64,000 bases of DNA from Laccaria trichodermophora (taxonomy: Eukaryota; Basidiomycota; Agaricomycetes; Agaricales; Hydnangiaceae). A model generated the notes under the pieces. The model made no database searches, was not told the origin of the DNA, and saw nothing but the letters and a program-made list of their open reading frames with translations. The stretch spans positions 186,001 through 250,000 of the forward strand of contig JACTVC010000035.1 of the NCBI GenBank assembly GCA_018417955.1. Direction: 5' to 3'. Position numbers and translations under genes: made by a program. Positions 22,599 through 32,545 of the stretch are shown piece after piece (position 1 is the stretch's first letter; every line of letters begins with the position of its first letter).

Positions 22599-22976
22599 TA
22601 CCAACTGGTATGGCATTTTGGTTGTGTTGGAACACGGAATATTTAGATAAACTGCACATTGTATTCATTAATTGCATTGTAATGTACACACATATATTAT
22701 TGAGTAATACTCATTGCATTTACGAGAGCATATGTCAAGACTCGGTGGCAATAGCTGAGTTTAGTTGATCACCGGAAGCAGAGAGACAGCCGAAATTAGA
22801 AGTATCTCGTTCAACATTCAACCAAGTCTTGCAAGGACTAGCCATCGCCGGCTGTTACCTCTACACCCTATTTTCTTCTTCTCGAGGCTTGCTTTCACAG
22901 CCTTTTCTACTCTTTTTCTTCATTTTCTTTTACTTCTTTATGAATAGTCCATACCCCGGTTACTACCCCCACTTAA
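22599..22976. other. Intergenic; pyrimidine-rich promoter-like segment
   Basis: No gene. A CT-rich run (about 22860-22940) directly precedes the ATG of the NDK-like gene, a usual feature of fungal promoters. Confidence 0.4.
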
Positions 22977-24720
22977 ATGTCCACATCCCCCACAAATCCC
23001 GACGCTCATTACCCCGAAGAACATGATCTTCTATCCCCCACCCGGGCTACCCCATCCCCGGAACCATTGCAAAGTCCAATCTCTTCACTCTCCCCAATAA
23101 CGCGCACAGTCGCCATCATCAAGACTCATGCACTCCATCACAGGTTCGACATTGAGCGCCGTATCCAGGAAGCAAGCTTTGAGGTTGGCGCGACTTTCTC
23201 GCTCAAAGAGGCGTTAGTGAGGCTGATTGTGCGCTTAGATTGTGAAAGAGAGGCAGATGGAATTCGATACAGAGACGGATCCAGACACGTTGTACGAACT
23301 GTTCGGCGAGGACGCAGAGTCTTTGGCAGAGTGAGTTTCACAAAGGTTTCTATGTTGATTCTACCCCCCATTGATGTCTAAATCGTAGAGGCCCTGTCTG
23401 GGTATATGTTCTGGAACGCCGTCGGGCGGTAGAAGTTTGGAATACGCTTATGGGAGACAGAGACCCCGAATTTCCGCGTCAAGAAGCACCCAACTCGCTT
23501 CGCGCACTCTATGGCAACTCTTTAGCTCAAAACGGCCTGATGGGGTCTCCCGATACCCAAACAGCGGAAATTCAGATCTCGGCGCTGTTTGCGTCGTCCC
23601 CACCTTTCCCCACCACCGAATTGCCGGACGAACGTTACGGATCGATGAGGTCTGTTTCTTCTTCGTTCCTGTCCAATGTGCGAAACGCGGTGTCTGATGA
23701 GGGCTACGCTCGATCGAATGGGTTTACTGTCAATGGGAGTACTTCAAAAGACGCGAACGGCAAAGTTCTCTTTCGTGCACGTCCAATTCCCGCTACAAAT
23801 GATAAACCCGACATCGTTCCCCGCACTACACGCGCTGCGGCGCTAAGAGCGAGGTTGGCGGTCGACAAGGTCCCTGTTGCACCACGCGGCCCAGTCAGCA
23901 AAGAACGGCTCGCGCAGACGTTTGCAAACGTTCCTGGTCATAAGCGCCGAGAAACTATTTCAGTTGCGTCGACTGCTGCGCCTGCCATTGCTCCTCGTAT
24001 GACCCGCGCCGCCTCGTTGAGACTTGGTCAAACTCCGGCACCGCCGCCTATAAGAAAGCGAGCGGTGACCAACGAAGAGACGAGAAAATCAACTTTTGAA
24101 GGCGTACCAGGCCATAAGCGCCGGGAATCTATCACTGTTGCGTCTGTTAAAGCGCCTACCGTCGCTCCGAGACTAAACAAGAGTGCTGCTGCGCGTACAG
24201 AAGGAGCAGGCTCCCCCTACCTCGTTCATGTGTGAGCTGAATAATTCATTGTTTGTCATGACAAAGACATCATACTTTCTTTTCAGTTCGTGGACCCGCG
24301 GCACCTAAACTTCCTGGTCGAACATCGTCCTCGGATGCCTTGAGCTCCCAGTCCCAGCCACCTCCGTGTCCAGCTTCACAGGCGTCTACCTCCGTAGCAC
24401 CCCCACGCTCTGCTGGTCCATGTGCATCATCAGTAGCAGCCATCAGAACCAGCCCACAAGCACACAGAGCCTCTGCCTCCCTTTCCAAGGCCACTGGAAA
24501 TCAGGCTATCACCACCTGAGATAATGCCCCGATCAAGCCACGACCACGGCCCAGCAGCGCACTAGGTGCTCCCACAATTGCACCTCGAACGAATCGCAGT
24601 GCCGCTCTGCGTGCGGCCAAGCAAGAGGCAGAGAATGCAGCAGCAGCAGCAGCTATTGCCAAAAAGGGCCCTCGGCCCTCCAAGGCTGCACCGTCGAGCT
24701 TTAAGCCACTAGCTACATAG
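22977..24720 (+). CDS. NDK-like domain protein lacking the catalytic His; last exon has an in-frame TGA
   Basis: Exons 22977-23183, 23239-23330 and 23389-about 24230, then an exon from about 24287 to 24720. The N-terminal domain follows nucleoside diphosphate kinases: TRTVAIIKTHALHHRFDIER, RRIQEASFEI, KERQMEFDTETDPDTLYELF and GPVWVYVLERRRAVEVWNTL. At the active site NDKs have N-x-x-H-G-S-D-S; here the aligned segment is NGLMGSPD, so the phosphoryl-accepting His is Met and a kinase activity is unlikely. The C-terminal half is a linker with repeats of the type PRTTRAAALRARL / PGHKRRETISVAS, ending in an Ala-rich tail. In the last exon the frame that continues the APRTNRSAALRAA repeat is interrupted by TGA at 24517-24519 (CGA to TGA). 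The splice into this exon does not keep phase with the best donor, so the C-terminus is uncertain. Confidence 0.7.
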
Positions 24721-24897
24721 TTGATGAGGACATATACACCGCACTGGTCGCTACTTAATATTATCTTGATATTTGTTCAGTATTTTCTCGTATATAAATT
24801 TATGATCTATAACAAACAAATGACCGCATACAGTTCAGTGGTGTCGTGGCGATTAGCAGCAGCCTTGGCATAGACTTGTAATTTAATTCATACTCTC

Positions 24898-25890
24898 ATG
24901 CTCGTTGGAATAGAAGCTTGGATCACGCAGATACCCCCAATTACTCGCGCATGGCTCGCACTATCCGTACTCATAGTCTGGCCGTCGTACGTCGTACTCG
25001 ATCCCTCGTTAATTCACGCCTAATATGTCTTCCGTTTCAGCAATGTCAGCTCATTACTCCTTTGCAGTTATACTACAGCCCTAGGAGCGCCTTTATAAAC
25101 ATGCAGGTATGCGTACGGCCGGCTTTGACTTCTTTGAAAACTGAGCAACTCCAAACGGCAGCCATGGCGCGCTGTAACAACGTTCTTCTATTTTGGATCC
25201 ATATCCCTCGATTTCGTCTTCCATCTATTCTTTTTGTGCGTTCCATCTGATATTGTGATCCTTGTCTTATTGGTTTTCTTTTTTCAAGCATGCGATATAG
25301 TCGAATGTTGGAGGAATCTTCTTTCGCGAACAAAAAAGCGGATTATTTCTGGCTGCTATTGCTGTCTTCCATCATGCTGCTCGTGAGTTCTCAAGGCAAC
25401 TTTCAAACCCACATTGATTTCCCTCTTTTGAAGGCCCTCTTACCTCTCTTCAACCTGCCCTCTCGTCCTCATCACTGGCATTCGTCCCCATCTACCTATG
25501 GTCACGACGGCATCCGTCAACAACCATCTCGCTATTCGGCTTGATAACGATAACAGCGCCCTACCTCCCCATCGCCCTCGTCGCCTTTTTCTGGGTGCTC
25601 AGCGGCTCCATCAAGGCTGCAGCAAGTGATCTCATTGGATGCGCCGTTGGGCATGTTGGGTGGTTTATGCGCGATGTGTGGACGCGGGAGATGATTGGCG
25701 GCCCCACTTTCTTTAGTGAAGCTCCAACGCGATTGTATGGACCTTTTTTTCTTCTGTCGCAATTTTTGACGATTGACCTTGCCACAGGAAGAGGCTGTTT
25801 GGGGATCAGTAACTCGCATAATCATCTCGTGAAATTTTGGAGGCTCAGTGCATTCAGGTCAAGGACGGTGTCCGAAAACTTCAAAAGGTA
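24898..25890 (+). pseudogene. Derlin (ER-associated degradation) with a frameshift
   Basis: Derlins are rhomboid-like ER membrane proteins of the retrotranslocation machinery. Exons 24898-24993, 25041-25106, 25162-25235, 25289-25382 and from 25434. Family motifs: AWITQIPPITRAWLALSV, QLITPLQLYYSPRSAFINMQ, PWRAVTTFFYFGSISLDFVF, HLFFFMRYSRMLEESSFANK, KADYFWLLLLSSIMLL and, after the break, VPIYLWSRRHPSTTISLFGL, ITITAPYLPIALVAF and CAVGHVGWFMRDVWTREMIG. In exon 5 the frame starts ALLPLFNLP and must shift near 25458-25465 to continue LSSSSLAFVP: one base is missing where relatives read NLPFLSS. No acceptor gives the second frame. The end after GGPTFFSEAP also diverges from the family. Confidence 0.78.
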
Positions 25891-27092
25891 ATCTCGCCAT
25901 GCTTGACCTGATCAGGCTGTTATCACACATCGTTCATTGGTACCTTGGCTCCAATCTTGACTACATGATTGTGTTGTGGGAGTGCTTTGCATATGTACAA
26001 TAGAAACTGCGTTGAGTAGTTCTTTCGCCTGCCTACAGTGCTGCATTAAACCCTACGTCATAACTTGCCTGAAAGGCCTTTGTGTCCTGTGTGGCCCCTC
26101 CCTTAGCCTTCCTAAAAAGGAAATAAATCACGTGTTTACAAATCAAATACACCGTAGAGACCCTACCTCCAGCATTCGCCTTGCACTCGTTATCACAAAA
26201 CCACCATCCGGCGGGCCTTTCAATAAGACCACGACAGCTCAAGTGATACTGTATTTATATTAGCATTTATATATTTGGGGGTAAGCTGGTTCAAAAATCG
26301 GGGGATCGAGGACTGGAGCTGGCCCTCCGGAATACGTGAAACGGGATTTCCGTCGAATGTGAAAAAAAGGCTTACATGAGCTCCATGGCCTCAACTGTAC
26401 AATAGCGTACTTTTGGGGCTTTCTTCCCTCTTGCCATGGCAGACAGTGAACCTTTTCCAAGTGAGCGGAAGTAAATGTTAATGAATGTAAGGACTCACCG
26501 TATCTTGCACTGTATGTAACAATGCCAGGGCATGGCATGAAATCCACACAGGCAGCCACCTGAGATACCACTCGAAAATGCTAGAGCAAGAAGGGTGTTG
26601 ACAGTTGGATAGTGGACGAAGATAAGCATTCCAATGAAATCGGGCCGAACTTTGCCACGCCAAATGCGGACAGAACGTGAATTAGGGCTCTCTTTAGCTC
26701 GCATAGCACCTGGCACCCCATAAATTGTGTACTTAGGGTATCTACAATGGAGGATCGTCTTCTGTGGGTCTTATACAGCGAAATAACCATCTGAAATTTT
26801 TAAAATGGATAAGCACGCGGCCGACCACCCCCCCTCCCCACCCCATATGTCGGCAATTGCCGGTGCGTACCCCTTGATGAGAGCCTCGTTACAAAGGCCT
26901 ATATTTTGAGGACAAGTCTACAGAATCACGCGACCTACCCGACCTACATAATCCACAACATGGTGACGTTTCCAGATGTTGTCACGTTGTTTCAACTTTC
27001 ATATTACTAATCAAAACCTGAGCGCAGCGAGACACGCCAGTCAAGTACAAACAACGCCAACAACTTTACTGTTGAAGTGACTTCTTGTCAGT
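25891..27092. other. No supported gene; minus-strand coding-like debris
   Basis: Short minus-strand frames at about 26260-26790 look mildly protein-like (for example IGMLIFVHYPTVNTLLALAF) but do not join and match no family I know. The rest is AT-rich spacer. The 26820-26860 tract is C-rich. Confidence 0.3.
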
Positions 27093-27768
27093 ATGTTCTC
27101 TGTCCTCCGTGCTACATCGCGTGCATTCCCTGCTCGTGTAAGCTTTTCATTTTAAAAACAGACAGCCTATTAATGGACTTACTTCTTTCTCAAAAAAGTT
27201 TCTTTCAACTTCATCAGCTCGCAAAGCTGACCTTGCAAGACTTGTTCTTGTTGGCAACCTCGTCCGAGAGCCAGATCTTCGTGTGACTAAGACCGGAAAA
27301 GAATACTTGGTGTTCGTAGTTCACCAACTTTACTCGCAGAAACCAGTCTTCTACTCTCTATCCAGGTACACCGTTGCAACTCGAAACTACCCTGCCCCAC
27401 CCCCCGATGCCAACGGAGGTATGAAAGATTTCTAATGGTCTTGAGACTACTATATGCCCACTCTCAGAACGCGCCCCCTCAACTGCAACCTTTCACAAGA
27501 TTTTATCTTTTCAAGATGGTGCCAACAAGTATCTCCGGACACTCCAGAAAGGCTACAAAGTTTTTGTAGAAGCAAATTTTGAATTACGGGAACCTGGAGC
27601 TGGTGCAGATGCCAGTACACCCCAAGGCCAGTGCCAAATATTCTTGAGACATGGTAAGCTCTCACCCTTAAGTCAGCCCATCCCTCTCATTCGACTTGAT
27701 CAGAATCAATCAGAGTATTGGCATACCCCCAGCTATGGCAAACGATTGATGAGCTACACAACGAGTAA
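27093..27768 (+). CDS. Mitochondrial single-stranded DNA-binding protein RIM1, copy B
   Basis: Second complete RIM1-type gene, 13.6 kb from copy A in the same orientation. Exons 27093-27137, 27199-27311, 27366-27418, 27468-27653 and 27704-27768, the same layout and splice phases as copy A. The protein differs mildly: presequence MFSVLRATSRAFPAR is two codons shorter, and the OB-fold reads KADLARLVLVGNLVREPDLR, VFTVATRNYPAPPP, ATFHKILSFQDGANKYLRTL and KGYKVFVEANFELREPG. Many differences from copy A are in third codon positions and introns, while the frame is kept, which suggests selection on both copies or a duplication followed by conversion. The third-exon donor site GTTCGT replaces GTTTGT of copy A. 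Confidence 0.88.
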
Positions 27769-27842
27769 CGTCCAGGTCTTACATAGATTGTTTACCCTAT
27801 GAAAACATTACCTCCATTCAATGCAATCCTCTTCCATTTATG

Positions 27843-28040
27843 CTAATCTTCACACTCATAACATTCTTCTAACGGCGATTCTTCCTGTTGATTAGAGCCA
27901 CTTGTGGCTGGGTCAGGAAGCCAATCCTTTTCATGTACATTGTTAGCCTTTGTGCCGACCGAACTGACAAAAGCTTGTACTGTGCTTTCACGTTCAAGGG
28001 AGCATCTGGCGAGTTGGAACATCAGTGTGCAGCCTCTCAT
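27843..28040 (-). other. Short antisense frame in the shared RIM1 3' flank
   Basis: On the minus strand, convergent with RIM1 copy B, a frame ends 75 bases beyond the RIM1 stop and contains VSSVGTKANNVHEKDWLPDP and ATSGSNQQEE. The homologous stretch beside copy A (about 14215-14370) keeps nearly the same amino acids with a Glu/Gln tail but has a TGA in place of one CAA. It could be the C-terminal exon of a convergent gene that was duplicated with RIM1, or shared 3' UTR. No upstream exons recognised. Confidence 0.3.
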
Positions 28041-28898
28041 AAATAGTGCTCATGTTTCCCCCTAGTTAGACAATTCTCAGAACGTAAAAATTGAGTACAG
28101 ATTTCATGTTTTTTTGGTGATGTCTCCCCAAAAGAGCTTCCACTGATCAGCAAAACATCCACTTGTACTTTGACAACTTTCACTCCAGATGTGGGAACTT
28201 TGGGTAGCTTTACTTTGAGTAGGACAACTACTTCAACTTTTATCAACAACTTCCACTTTCAGAATGCAACTTTCACTTTCAGAATGCAACTTTTACTTTG
28301 ATTTGTCTCTTTTCTTCAAGAATCTGTACCACTAGAATGACCAGGTGAGGATCAGGTGGGTGGAGCCACAAGAGAGTATCGTGTGCTGAGTTGGCGAAGT
28401 GGGAGAGGTGGATGGTTCATCCAAGTATATTCTTCCAAGATGCAAGGGTCCTGTTCACACACCTGCGGAATTGTCGAATGTGAACCATGATATTTTTATG
28501 GCACTGATTGCCCTATTGAACACGTTCAACGACACAGCCGGAATGAACCCCTTCACCAATTACAGCCAATTACCTGTCAGCAGAAGACATAGACATCAGT
28601 CAAGTACAGCTCACCTGATAACACCCAACACCTGCCGATCCTACTTTGTTTTTCGCTTTGGCTTGCTGGTGCCTGTCTTCTTCTCCCTCCTCGCTTTCGT
28701 TGTGGATGTAGTTTCGCTTCGAGAGTCTTGAGCGGAGGCATGGCCCCTCGCATTCGACCATCCTCAAGTGGATTGGGCTCACAACGGCCCACGGGGCAAA
28801 AGTTGAGTTCCTTTGCATACCTACAGAGATGTCAATAAATGGCAGCGCAAAGCTGTAAGACCTGAGGCCTGAATGCATACAAATTTCCCAACTTTTTG
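28041..28898. other. Unassigned, with a short 20-bp tandem repeat at about 28251-28300
   Basis: The repeat is two and a half units of ACTTTCACTTTCAGAATGCA. No gene is supported; a minus-strand frame (28600-28878) contains a Glu/Lys-rich stretch but no known family. Confidence 0.35.
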
Positions 28899-29549
28899 CT
28901 ACCGTGTATCGAAAATTCGAAAAGAACGACCAGAGCTCATAGGAAGATGAACGCGTGCCTTCGCCATCGGGAGAAAGATTTGCTGAAGGATAGAGGGGGC
29001 GATGTCGAGAGGATCACCGGTCACGGTGAGATCGTAAGTTCCCAATGCGTCGTCATAGCACGCGAACTTCTTTTTCTGACTGTGGTCTGCCCAGATGTTG
29101 AAATTGGTGGTGAAGTGCTCGTAACCCGCAGGTAAGCCGTAGCGGGGGGGTTTTTCCTTGTGCAAGCGCGTGTCAGTGAGGCAATACAACACGACCTGTC
29201 CGACGTGATAGGAGGTTGTCATTTTTAGGATGGGGTCAGTGACAGTAATGATAGTGAGGCAAGGACGGTCGAGGCAGCGATGAGGGAAGGTGGAAGGTTT
29301 GGTACTTTTTGGGGCGTCAATGACTGCGACGGGGGCAACAGGAGCGTTGGGCATGATGTCGTCGGTAATAATGGGAGCAGGAGCTGTTGCGTCGGTCATG
29401 GCGATTAGACGGGTTGGCTGTCGAGGGCAGCACAAGGGGGTGGCGGAACGTGGATCCCGAACACTGGCTGGGAGGGGGGGGATGGCCGAAAACAAAATAG
29501 TGACATCATCTATTTTTGACGCAAATTGACCATCAGCCAACCAAAACAT
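28899..29549 (-). CDS. Hypothetical protein, single exon
   Basis: Open frame of 216 codons; the start may be the Met at codon 51 ([11 protein letters not shown]), which would give about 166 residues. After an Ala/Pro-rich stretch, a compact domain-like part reads [37 protein letters not shown], then [20 protein letters not shown] and [21 protein letters not shown] do not recognise the family. Its 5' end lies four bases from the ARP2 relic on the opposite strand, so the frame's first codons probably are not real. Confidence 0.4.
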   Translation of the reverse strand: MFWLADGQFASKIDDVTILFSAIPPLPASVRDPRSATPLCCPRQPTRLIAMTDATAPAPIITDDIMPNAPVAPVAVIDAPKSTKPSTFPHRCLDRPCLTIITVTDPILKMTTSYHVGQVVLYCLTDTRLHKEKPPRYGLPAGYEHFTTNFNIWADHSQKKKFACYDDALGTYDLTVTGDPLDIAPSILQQIFLPMAKARVHLPMSSGRSFRIFDTR

Positions 29550-29552
29550 TCA

Positions 29553-30020
29553 ACGGGTGTGCTTGTCGACTCGGGAGACGGCGTAACGCACATCGTGCCT
29601 GTATACGATGGGTACGCGATGCCGCACCTCATGCGGGGATTAGACATTGCTGGGCGGGACGTGACGTGATATCTGAATCTGCTTCTCAAAAGTTCTCATG
29701 CGCGGGTACGCGTTCAATCGCACGGCGGATTTTGAGACGGTCAGAGAAATCAAGGAGACGTTGTGTTATATTAGGTCTGTTCTTTTCCCGTCTCCTTCCT
29801 CTGTGCATCTTGCCTGATCGTGGAATTGGGTGCTTATGATCTTGAACTCGATACGCGTCTGTCTGGGGAGACTACAGTGTTGGTGGAGAGATATACTGTG
29901 GGTTTCTTTCCTTCCTTCTTCCTTCTTTCTATTACAATGAACTGGCACTGTGACGGCGCCCAGATGAGTGTACTATCGAAGTCGGCTCAGAATGATTCGA
30001 AGCGCCAGCAACTTTCAACC
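29553..30020 (+). pseudogene. Fragment of actin-related protein 2 (ARP2) with several lesions
   Basis: ARP2 is the actin-nucleating subunit of the Arp2/3 complex. The fragment covers a middle part of the actin fold: [37 protein letters not shown], then [40 protein letters not shown] and VGSE-FEAP. Lesions: TGA at 29667-29669 where the family has the Arg of DVTRYL; a 10-bp insertion at about 29688-29697 (a TTCTC duplication around AAAAG) that shifts the frame; an intron starting 29775 without an AG acceptor; and TGA at 29993-29995 where the family has the Arg of SERFEAP. Both TGA codons are CGA with one C-to-T change. The first ~150 and last ~130 residues of ARP2 are missing. Confidence 0.85.
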
Positions 30021-30359
30021 AACTTTCAACGCGCTCACGTATCCGAGTCCTGCTCAACCTTCAACCATGGAACGTCCATCCCCACGCGCTGCTTTCCAAC
30101 TGCCGCCAGCCGCTCTTCCTCAAACTTTACACGGAATCTGGGTGTGAGGAATCCCTTTTCTCCTTTTGGGCATTTTACTCACCCAAACTGCGTTCAGGCC
30201 AAATTCGAGGCTCCAAACAAACTTCTCAAGAAAGAAGTTCATTCACCTTGTTGACGATAGCGGAGACAAAGCCGCTGTGCACGCCATGGCTGAGCTCAAC
30301 GCAATCTCATCTTATTGAGTTTCTTTACCTCCAAACTTTGCATGTGCATATGCCGTTGC

Positions 30360-31743
30360 ATCAGGAAAACTCCAACCGTGTGGCTGGTCTGGAGCCAGAC
30401 CAGCCAGACGCTTCCAGACCATCAGAATGTGAGTGGCGACATAATACCCTCCCGATGCCACAAAAGTTTTTTTGTCCCATAATTTCATTCTGACTTCATA
30501 ACAGCTTTTGTGGGAGAGTAAACAGATCTGGTGATAGGTAATCAGACACGTCAGACTATTCATAAGTTTTCTTCTACGTCAATTTTTACACAGTAGCAGG
30601 CAATAGAATAGTTGTTAGAAGAGTACTCGGATTAGACATGTACTAGTATCTACTAATAGGTAACGCTACACATGAAGTGAATGGACATGACGGTATCCCT
30701 CGTTCAGTTTCGTGGAGGGGGAGAGCACTTGCGCATTGTCATTTTGTCCGTCATGGTCCATCGTCATGGTTTTCGCGTCGTTGTCATCATCCACCACCGT
30801 TGTCATCGTCCACCACCGTTGTCGTCGTCCACCGTCGCTGTCATCATCCACCGTCGTTGTCGTTGTCCGCCGTCGTTATCATCATCCATCATCGCCGCCA
30901 CGTCGCGACATTATCGTCCGTCTGTCTCCATCGTCATCGTCGTATCGCCTCGTCATCACCAAATGTGGCAGAGGGCGAGGGGCAGTGGTTGGCGGGTGTT
31001 CCGGTGGCCGCTGGGTAGGTTGTGGCTGTTAGACAGGAGAAAGAGGGGGCTGGTGGAACTTACGACGTGATGTGCTCACCTGCACTACTGTTACGTCGTT
31101 GCCGTCTGGAGGCGTTGACGTGCCACGTCGTCTTCTCCATGCGTTGTCGACATGGCAGGCGCTCACTTAGTTGGCACCGCTGGTGACGTGGCATTAGCAC
31201 ATTGTTGCCGCCATGTTTGCTGTGTTCCAAGGTGGGTGTGGACAGTGGACGACAGCAATGGGCAGCAGTGGTGGCCGTAGGCGATGTGGAGAGGCAGCGA
31301 CAGGGATCATCGTGAAGAATGTGCTGTGCTGTGGCCGTATTGGCATTGTTGCTGAGCCTCCAGCGTGTGATGTGGCAGTTGACGTGTGGGCCTAAGGTCG
31401 TTTAGTTCATGGTGGGCGCTCATGATACGAGGCGGTGGTCACGAAGGGTGGTGACAGTGCTGGGGATGGTGGTGGTGGTGGGAGGAGAGTGTCTGGATTT
31501 GGGTTTGGTTACGAGAATCGAGGTGTCGGAGTTTCAACGGACTTGTACGAATTGAATATTGAATGGTTACATAGTGTTCTGGTGAAGTTCAGATTCTGAA
31601 AGAATATGATACACATCAAAAATCTGACTACTTCAAAATTTGTGATGAAAGAATGGGAGGAAAATATTTCTGACAAAAAACTTGCCACACCTGTCAGACG
31701 CATCAGACGCACCAGACCTTCCACACGCGAAGAGTTTTCCTGA
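30360..31743. repeat. Inverted repeat pair (33 bp arms, about 1.4 kb apart)
   Basis: Left arm ATCAGGAAAACTC...CGTGTGG..GGTCTGG at 30360-30392; the reverse complement of 31711-31743 reads ATCAGGAAAACTC...CGTGTGG..GGTCTGG with about 27 of 33 bases equal. Similarity goes on more weakly inwards (a poly-T tract followed by GTC). The arms flank the CGTCGTTGTCATC-type minisatellite. May be termini of a degraded transposon or two inverted copies of one repeat. Confidence 0.5.
30770..30960. repeat. Minisatellite of CGTCGTTGTCATCATCCACC-like units
   Basis: Degenerate tandem units of about 21 bases composed of GTC/GTT/CAT/CCA triplets, about eight copies. It produces long artefactual open frames (His/Pro/Ser/Val-rich on plus, Asp-rich on minus) that should not be taken as genes. 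Confidence 0.75.
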
Positions 31744-32545
31744 TGTGACAGTTTGTAAAATCCACCGCTTTCGCTTACACATGTTCCCCCCTGCAAAGAC
31801 TTGCACACCGTGATTTTAAAATGAGTTCTCGGTTGATAGGTAGATAGGCTAAGGTTGTAGGTACAATATTTTTGAGAAGCTGAGACGATAGGACAAAAAA
31901 AAAATTACTAAAACATCGGAACTCGGAAAACATACCTAATATAGTAGGAGGGGAGGTCATCTCAATCCACGAAAAAAAATAGGGAGTGTTGGTACATTTT
32001 CCACATTCCGCCACCCCCTTGGGGCAGCAGGGTTTTTTAGAGAGTGCGCGAGAGCTGGTGGGGGTGAAATGGGCTGGGAATGCTTTTGGCAAGGTGTTCA
32101 GGTGAGTTTTACAGCTATTTGCAAAAATGATGGCAGTAAAGTGAAAATAAAAATACATTAACTGTTGTCGCAGATCTTGAAAAACTACTTATTACACCCG
32201 CAACGTAGTTATCAAATACAGTCAAGGTGGCAAGATTCGAGAGTTTGGCTTGGTACAGACACAATCCTAGTTGCATTTCACGAAATATGATCACCTTTCA
32301 TGAGGGCTTTTCTGTCCCCACTGTGACCGTCTATTTTTCTTCCGGGTGGCTGAAATTCAGCCGTGGAGGTCCCAAATTCCATTCAGTTCAAAGTTGCACC
32401 CTCAAAGCTGCTATTTGTGGACAAACCTACCATCAAAAATTATTGCCTCAAAGAGGAGTCATTTTCCAGCGGCACGGGATTTTTTGTGAGACAGCGGTCT
32501 ATAAGCGATGTCTGTAATCTTCCAGACCTCCTACTTCTCACTGCT

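Larger units (their letters stand above)
30021..32545. other. Gene-free stretch with an inverted repeat pair and a minisatellite
   Basis: No coding gene supported. Contents: an inverted repeat pair at 30360-30392 and 31711-31743, a trinucleotide-rich minisatellite at about 30770-30960 between them, and GT-rich low-complexity DNA at 30960-31510. A small frame near 30180-30320 (KKFIHLVDDSGDKAAVHAMA) is protein-like but isolated. Confidence 0.5.

Noticed and set aside
30677..31070. Long overlapping open frames in the CGTCGT minisatellite
   Set aside because: They are a product of triplet-like repeats in all frames; no conserved protein character.
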